Assembly: GCA_029747015.1 (NCBI GenBank)
Contig: JAKOGI010000026.1
Coordinates: 1,700,817 to 1,764,816, forward strand
Length of the DNA stretch: 64,000 bases
Source of the DNA: Carnegiea gigantea
Lineage: Eukaryota; Streptophyta; Magnoliopsida; Caryophyllales; Cactaceae
Direction of reading: 5' to 3'
Made by a program: the position numbers and the translations under genes. Below the pieces are notes generated by a model. That model searched no databases. It was not told the DNA's origin and saw nothing but the letters and a program-made list of their open reading frames with translations. How positions within the stretch are numbered: position 1 is the stretch's first letter; each line of letters begins with the position of its first letter. Positions 59,356 through 64,000 of this stretch are shown piece after piece.

Positions 59356-59925
59356 ATGTTTCAAAGTGACGGAGACAAGGGGGTTGACAGCTTACAACCT
59401 CTCATAAACAAGCCCATCAATGCCTCAACTGCCAGATTAGATACATGTTCTTACGCAATCAATCCACCCCAAATTAGCATTTTTCCAAACCCTAATAAAT
59501 TCTTCCCAAATCTTCATCCTTATCTCCCACTCCATGACCTAACCTCTTTAAACCCTTGCCATGCACCTTCTCCCAGCATCAGCACAATTCTATCTCAAGA
59601 CAGTGAAGCAACAGCTACAGAGCAAGATGACGAGCAAGAGATGAGGAGGCTTAAGAGGATGATTTCAAATAGGGAATCTGCAAGAAGGTCAAGGATGAGA
59701 AAGCGCAAGCAACTCGAGAACCTCCAGTCCCAAGTTTTGCAACTCCTAGCAGCCAATCACCAGCTTGCCGAGAAACTCAACCATGTAATGGAGTCCAACT
59801 ACCAAATCCTCCAAGAGAATGCACGTCTCAGGGAGGAATCTTTCTCACTCCGGAAGAGTGTTGCTGATTTGCTCACATCAATGAAGAGCGATCTGGAACA
59901 AGGTGGAGGAGCACGCTCACATTAA
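59356..59925 (+). CDS. bZIP transcription factor, single exon, 189 residues (group S-like)
   Basis: DNA-binding dimeric regulator of the nucleus. The basic region (residues 97-118, RRLKRMISNRESARRSRMRK) has the invariant N-x7-R at Asn105 and Arg113. The zipper follows with heptad positions Leu123, Leu130, Leu137, Val144, Ile151, Leu158, Leu165 and Leu172, long for the family. The N-terminus is Pro/Ser/Asn-rich, as in activation regions. Small size, lack of introns and the long zipper fit group S (bZIP42/43-like) proteins that bind ACGT boxes and pair with group C members. The start ATGTTTCAAAGTGACGG is the first ATG after the predicted transcript start. No sucrose-control uORF is expected here because the leader is short. 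Confidence 0.92.
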   Translation: MFQSDGDKGVDSLQPLINKPINASTARLDTCSYAINPPQISIFPNPNKFFPNLHPYLPLHDLTSLNPCHAPSPSISTILSQDSEATATEQDDEQEMRRLKRMISNRESARRSRMRKRKQLENLQSQVLQLLAANHQLAEKLNHVMESNYQILQENARLREESFSLRKSVADLLTSMKSDLEQGGGARSH

Positions 59926-61749
59926 AACAAACCAAGTCGTCAATCACAGGTTCTAACATCACTGGTTCCATGGGAGTTATGCAGTAAAATGGGAGCGAAT
60001 ACAGATAGATATGTCTATTAAGTCCATTAATGATCGTTTAACTTCATATAAGTCCAGAATTTTATGTGGTTTTAGGTAATTTGATGTCAATACATGTATA
60101 ATTATAGATACGGGTATACAGTCTTTTTTCTATATATCCATGTCAGGTCAGGATGATATTGTAAAATTAACCAAACTTTTACCTGCATTTAAGTTTCCAT
60201 GTTTCTTACTTTCATATTCTGTGACTATGCCCAAATGACAGATAATGTGGCATGACATTAATACACTATAGTGTCCACATGTTGATCTGTTCGATGATTT
60301 TGAGGTTGGTTGATCTTAGCTATAGTTGGCCAGGCCAGCTAGAAAAAGACAGCATGTATTTTGACTTCGTTCTTTCTTTTTACCATAAAAAGATGATTTC
60401 AAATATAAAATTTGAAATTAGCGATTCCGAAATTTAGAAAAGAGATAAATTCAACTTATATTTTATTTTATTTTTTGTATTTTTTTATATTATCTTTTGT
60501 GTATTGACAAACCTAATTTTCATAAAGAAATACGAAGTATCACAAGTTGTAAGATTAGAAATTATAATATATACTATCATACAAGAGGAAGTAACAAAGT
60601 TACTACCTACATTAACTACCAAGTCCTTGCAGTTTCAACAGGTGGATCACTGAATCATTTGTCTTTTCATTGTAGAAGCTCAACTAAAATCAGAACATAC
60701 TGGTATTGATAAATCTAATGATTCCAAGAATATGAAGTTTACATAAAATATTTCAGGCAACTATTCATGATGGAAAGAAATCATTCCTCCTAATTCTCAG
60801 AGCACAACACAGACATCGCGAATTTTCTGAAATGAAAGTTACCAGAGTTCTTGAAGACTTGGAAGGTTTTTCAATGCTGGATGTGGAATCTCTTCCACTG
60901 CCCTCTTAGCTTGATGTTCGTGATGGCAGATCACTCCTCATTTCTATTCCTGTTAATGAGTTGTTAGGATCAGGTTACAGTGGATCGGTTGAGCATTATG
61001 TTCAGTTCAGTTCGGATCAACAAATTTGGGTTCAAGTCAACATTGAATTAGCTTATGTCAGGTGTAGGTTGGGTAAAGTAACTACGTGCAGGTCAGTTTT
61101 GTCAGGCCCAGATGTGGGAGGCTACAAGTAATGTGCCTAGAAGCAAGGCCAGCAATAAAACCACAGAGTGGGAATTTTGGCATGCGGGATTTAAACAAAG
61201 GGTGATCCTGCACCACGATCCAGATCCTTCAAAATTATGCTTGTGACTGACACAGATGAGTTCCAAATATACAGAGAATAAAAGTCAAATCTACAAAATC
61301 AGAATTACCTGAGTTTTCGATTTGAAAATTTCCTCAATTATTATGCAGAACTCAAGCATTATGTGATGGGAAGATGGACCTAGATTATCTTCAGTGCACT
61401 CTCAGTGTTTGTCTGCCCCGGTCCTTGTTTGCTCCCGTTTGCCCATCAACCATCTGATATAGCAACAATTTTCGATGAATTGATATCCTCTTGCTACACA
61501 ATATCAGACTAGTGCAGCTTATCACTTTTCCTCTTGACACACAGCTCATCCCTCATATTTGTTTCTCTGATCAGCTGCATTATTGTTCACGGCTGATTAC
61601 TGACATGTCGGATGCAGGTTGATACAGAGAATTAGCCCAGCAGAAAGGACAGCAAGCAAGCAAGCAATGTGATAAGAAGATTTTTTTTTGCGAGCAGGGA
61701 GAAAAAGAAAAACCTGTATGACATCCTCACTGATTAAACGTATCCATGG
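59926..61749. other. No gene recognised downstream of the bZIP gene
   Basis: Probable 3' UTR, then AT-rich DNA. The GC-richer zone 60830-61640 gives only short ORFs with no family pattern. It may hold the 3' side of the truncated gene at 61750 (minus). Confidence 0.45.
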
Positions 61750-62094
61750 TTAAGCATAACTGTTGTGCTGGCCACATGACTGTATCAGCAAACCAGCAGC
61801 CTCGGCAGTTGAGGGTCGAGACAAATTGCTTGATGGGTCTTGAATCAGAGACATTGCTTCATTCAGGCTCTGGGTTTGGCAGAGGCTGTATACAAGTTCG
61901 GGTAAGGATAAATGGAGGTCAGAATTTCGGGGGTTTTGGTGGGGTTTTTGAGAAGGATGAGACAGAGAAGCAACTGGGGATCTAGTTGAGTGAAAAGGGT
62001 ATCTTAATTTCTCCTGGTTTGATACTATGCGATGGTGCTTTTGATGGAATGCGAGAGATGGTGATAACAGCACCGCCATTTTTGCAGAATTCAC
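61750..62094 (-). pseudogene. Truncated head of a plastid-type PPR protein gene (114 residues)
   Basis: Minus-strand frame starting MNSAKMAVLLSPSLAF; the Met at 62079 is an alternative. The Ser/His/Pro-rich N-terminus looks like a chloroplast transit peptide. Then ELVYSLCQTQSLNEAMSLIQ and AEAAGLLIQSCGQH match the region just before the first repeat of large plant PPR (DYW-class, At1g18485-like) proteins. Such proteins continue for 700 or more residues; here the frame stops four residues after CGQH. No repeats follow on the minus strand down to 60700, so this is a gene head without its RNA-binding repeats. A spliced continuation cannot be excluded. Confidence 0.5.
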
Positions 62095-62196
62095 GAGCTC
62101 GAAGACATTAACATGATTGTAGTATGAAGCGTAGCTCAGGCACTCAGCAACTGAGACAGTCTCTGGTTCGCTAACGCGAAACCAAAGACAATAAAG

Positions 62197-62625
62197 TGGC
62201 GTGTTCGGTAATAGAGGTTGAAGTAGAGATTAGTGGTTTGTAGTGGTCAAAATAATATAGATTACTACTTAAAGTGTTCGGTAAAGTAATGAATGAGGTA
62301 GTAGTTAGAGGTTTATGTAGTGTTTTTTAAAGGTTAATGAAAGTAGTTTTTAAGAACCTCTACCTAGTGGTTGCATTGCAAATTACAAAATTCTTCTTTT
62401 GATTTACTAAAAACCTTTATTTATTGTGTGCTTTTTAGTCATTTCATATAAATCTACTACTTCAACAGTTACCTTTACCAAACGCATTTATTTTAAATCG
62501 CCAGTTGAACTACTAACCACTAATCACTAGTGGGTCACAGCTAATCGCTAGTAAAACCACTAACAGCTAACCATTACTAAAATAGCTAACCATTACTAAA
62601 ATAGTTAATTTTACCGAACACGTCC
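62197..62625. mobile_element. MITE with GGCGTGTTCGGTAA ends, 429 bp
   Basis: Inverted ends GGCGTGTTCGGTAA and TTACCGAACACGTCC. Internal TAGTGGTTTG/TAGTGGTCAA and CTAACCATTACTAAAATAG repeats (10- and 21-bp spacing) recall the decamer elements, although the terminus differs. No clear target duplication. Confidence 0.6.
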
Positions 62626-62746
62626 AAAATATCTGCTTGCCACCAAATCATTAAAAAAAAATAATAAAAGTAAATAAAATAAAGAAAGAAATTCTTGCAT
62701 GAGCCTTTCTTTCCTTTACATTTTTTTTGGGGTGCCAAAGAGGTAG

Positions 62747-62748
<2 letters not shown>

Positions 62749-62794
<46 letters not shown>

Positions 62795-62811
62795 TATATT
62801 ATATATATATT

Positions 62812-62847
<36 letters not shown>

Positions 62848-62855
62848 CACTATAC

Positions 62856-62912
<57 letters not shown>
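62749..62912. repeat. (AT)n-dominated microsatellite
   Basis: About 160 bases of AT/TA with CATA variants near 62855. Confidence 0.95.
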
Positions 62913-62916
<4 letters not shown>

Positions 62917-62926
62917 CATATCATAT

Positions 62927-64000
62927 ATCATCATCATCATCATCATCATTATCTTCCTCATCATCTCCTAGTGTAGCAGCTTGCGGGGGATTTGGGAAGA
63001 TTCCAATGTAAGCGACCTTACTTTTGCAAGTATCACTACTCATAAAGAGGTTAATTCCAATAAACCCATAAAAGATTAGAGAAGACACCTGTTAACAAAA
63101 AATACATAAAAGACTTATGCACCGAACCACAAAAAACAAAAGTAAAAAAGTCGCAGCTCAGAACCATGCACCAGCTGCTCACATCCCTTCAAGAACCGTG
63201 GAAGAACAAGTAACCTATGACCGAATGTCTAGAACTTTAATCCTAGATCTCTGCTTGAGTCACGTTATCCGTTAATCCTAAAGTGTTCAGGTCATGTTTA
63301 AACACTTCATTTCAACTCTTCTTTGGTGTACTTCGACCCCTTCTACATTCCGGAAGGACAGTCCTCTCACATATGCTTACTGGTGTGCCCATACTTCTCC
63401 TCCTGATATGACCAAACCATCCAAGTCTAATATCTCTCATCTTATCTTTTATGGGTGTCATTCCTACTTTGTTCCTAATCACTTCATTTTTTATCTTATC
63501 TAATTTTGTGTGATGACACATCTAACAAAACATCCTCATCTCCGCCACCTTTATCTTCTGAACTTGATACTTCTTGATAGGCAACACTTCGCTCTATACA
63601 AAAATGTTGGTCTAACCACCATGCGGTAAATCATCCCTTACAATCTTAGCGGGATCATCTTATCACACAATACCCCTGGAGCTTTCTTCTATTTTTGCCA
63701 CCCTGTCTTTATTCGTTGATTAATGTGCTCATCAATATCTCCTTTATCTTTAATAGTTGAGCCAGATTTGTAAAATTCATTGATCTCAGTAAAGCCACAC
63801 CCCCAATGTACACATCATCCTCCATGCCAAGTTCCCGTTCCCCGAATAGACAATACAAGTATTCAGTCTTTGATCTACTCAGCCTAAAACCTTTAGCCTC
63901 TAGGACATTTCTTCACTATTCCAACTTGTTATTAACCCCCTCCCAAAATTCATCGATGAGCACTATGTCGTTTGTAAAAAATGTACACCATGGTAACTCC
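62927..64000 (-). mobile_element. RTE-like LINE, 3' fragment 3 (reverse transcriptase C-terminus), runs off the window
   Basis: On the minus strand from 64000: TNDIVLIDE (the FADDIVLVDE catalytic region, with the first Asp replaced), KGFRLSRSKTEYLYC, then IRNKVGMTPIKDKMR and LGWFGHIRRR (63312-63521). All are typical of plant RTE-clade LINE proteins. Stops and frameshifts break it. The 3' UTR motif with AAGGTCGCTTACATTGGAATC (near 63000-63020 on the plus strand as its complement) matches fragments 1 and 2, and the tail is (GAT)n at 62928-62949. Confidence 0.75.

Noticed and set aside
61750..61985. 79-codon plus-strand frame overlapping the PPR-like head
   Set aside because: The minus-strand frame has the recognisable pre-repeat PPR segment; this one is its antisense.
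1..64000. CRISPR arrays, operons, bacterial promoters, rRNA or tRNA genes
   Set aside because: Nothing of the kind was seen; the sequence is plant nuclear DNA. The tRNA-like strings are retroelement primer-binding sites.

Overview
The window looks like nuclear DNA of a eudicot plant. It is AT-rich and crowded with nested transposons, and its genes are sparse and partly intron-split. Plant-type genes are present: a group-S-like bZIP, a RING-H2 ligase and a plant Ctf4/WDHD1 orthologue. It also carries plant LTR retrotransposons, Helitrons, MITEs and remnants that look like an endogenous caulimovirid (plant pararetrovirus).

Layout: 1-2646 is the 5' part of a minus-strand Ty1/copia element (Gag, primer-binding site, LTR). 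2697-3966 is a fragment of the pararetrovirus-like element. 5656-7089 holds two divergently transcribed small membrane-protein genes of unknown role. 7090-16380 has no complete gene, only gene heads or fragments: bHLH-like exons, the first exon of an importin-13/transportin-3 (MOS14-like) gene, and the first exon of a NOL9/GRC3-like RNA 5'-kinase gene. 16380-23207 is a longer copy of the pararetrovirus-like element, split by a 3.06-kb solo LTR that has a perfect 5-bp target duplication. 23209-34600 is dominated by a decayed minus-strand Ty3/gypsy element with a chromodomain-like tail. That element was interrupted by a TRIM-like element, which was itself interrupted by a non-autonomous hAT element with a perfect 8-bp target duplication. 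35000-38505 contains a compound microsatellite, two RTE-like LINE tails and several MITEs.

The best-preserved genic part is 38.8-49.2 kb. The 12-exon Ctf4/WDHD1 gene (39071-43878) encodes a predicted 1000-residue replisome adaptor, and its promoter has two E2F-type sites plus a telo-box. The single-exon RING-H2 gene (47798-49159) has a clear TATA box. Further on lie a bZIP gene (59356-59925), a truncated PPR gene head (61750-62094) and an RTE-like LINE tail at the right edge. The genes do not form a functional cluster.

The most unusual signal is a set of short elements at 37.9, 44.7, 50.6, 51.6 and 55.0 kb. They share a terminal motif around TTCTTTTC, but their interiors are degenerate repeats with a strict 10-bp period, and each copy has its own decamer. 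Also notable is a Helitron inserted at an A|T site inside a MITE; a sister MITE at 37.5 kb supplies the empty site. No computation or database search was run. Family names rest on recognised motifs and remembered family patterns.
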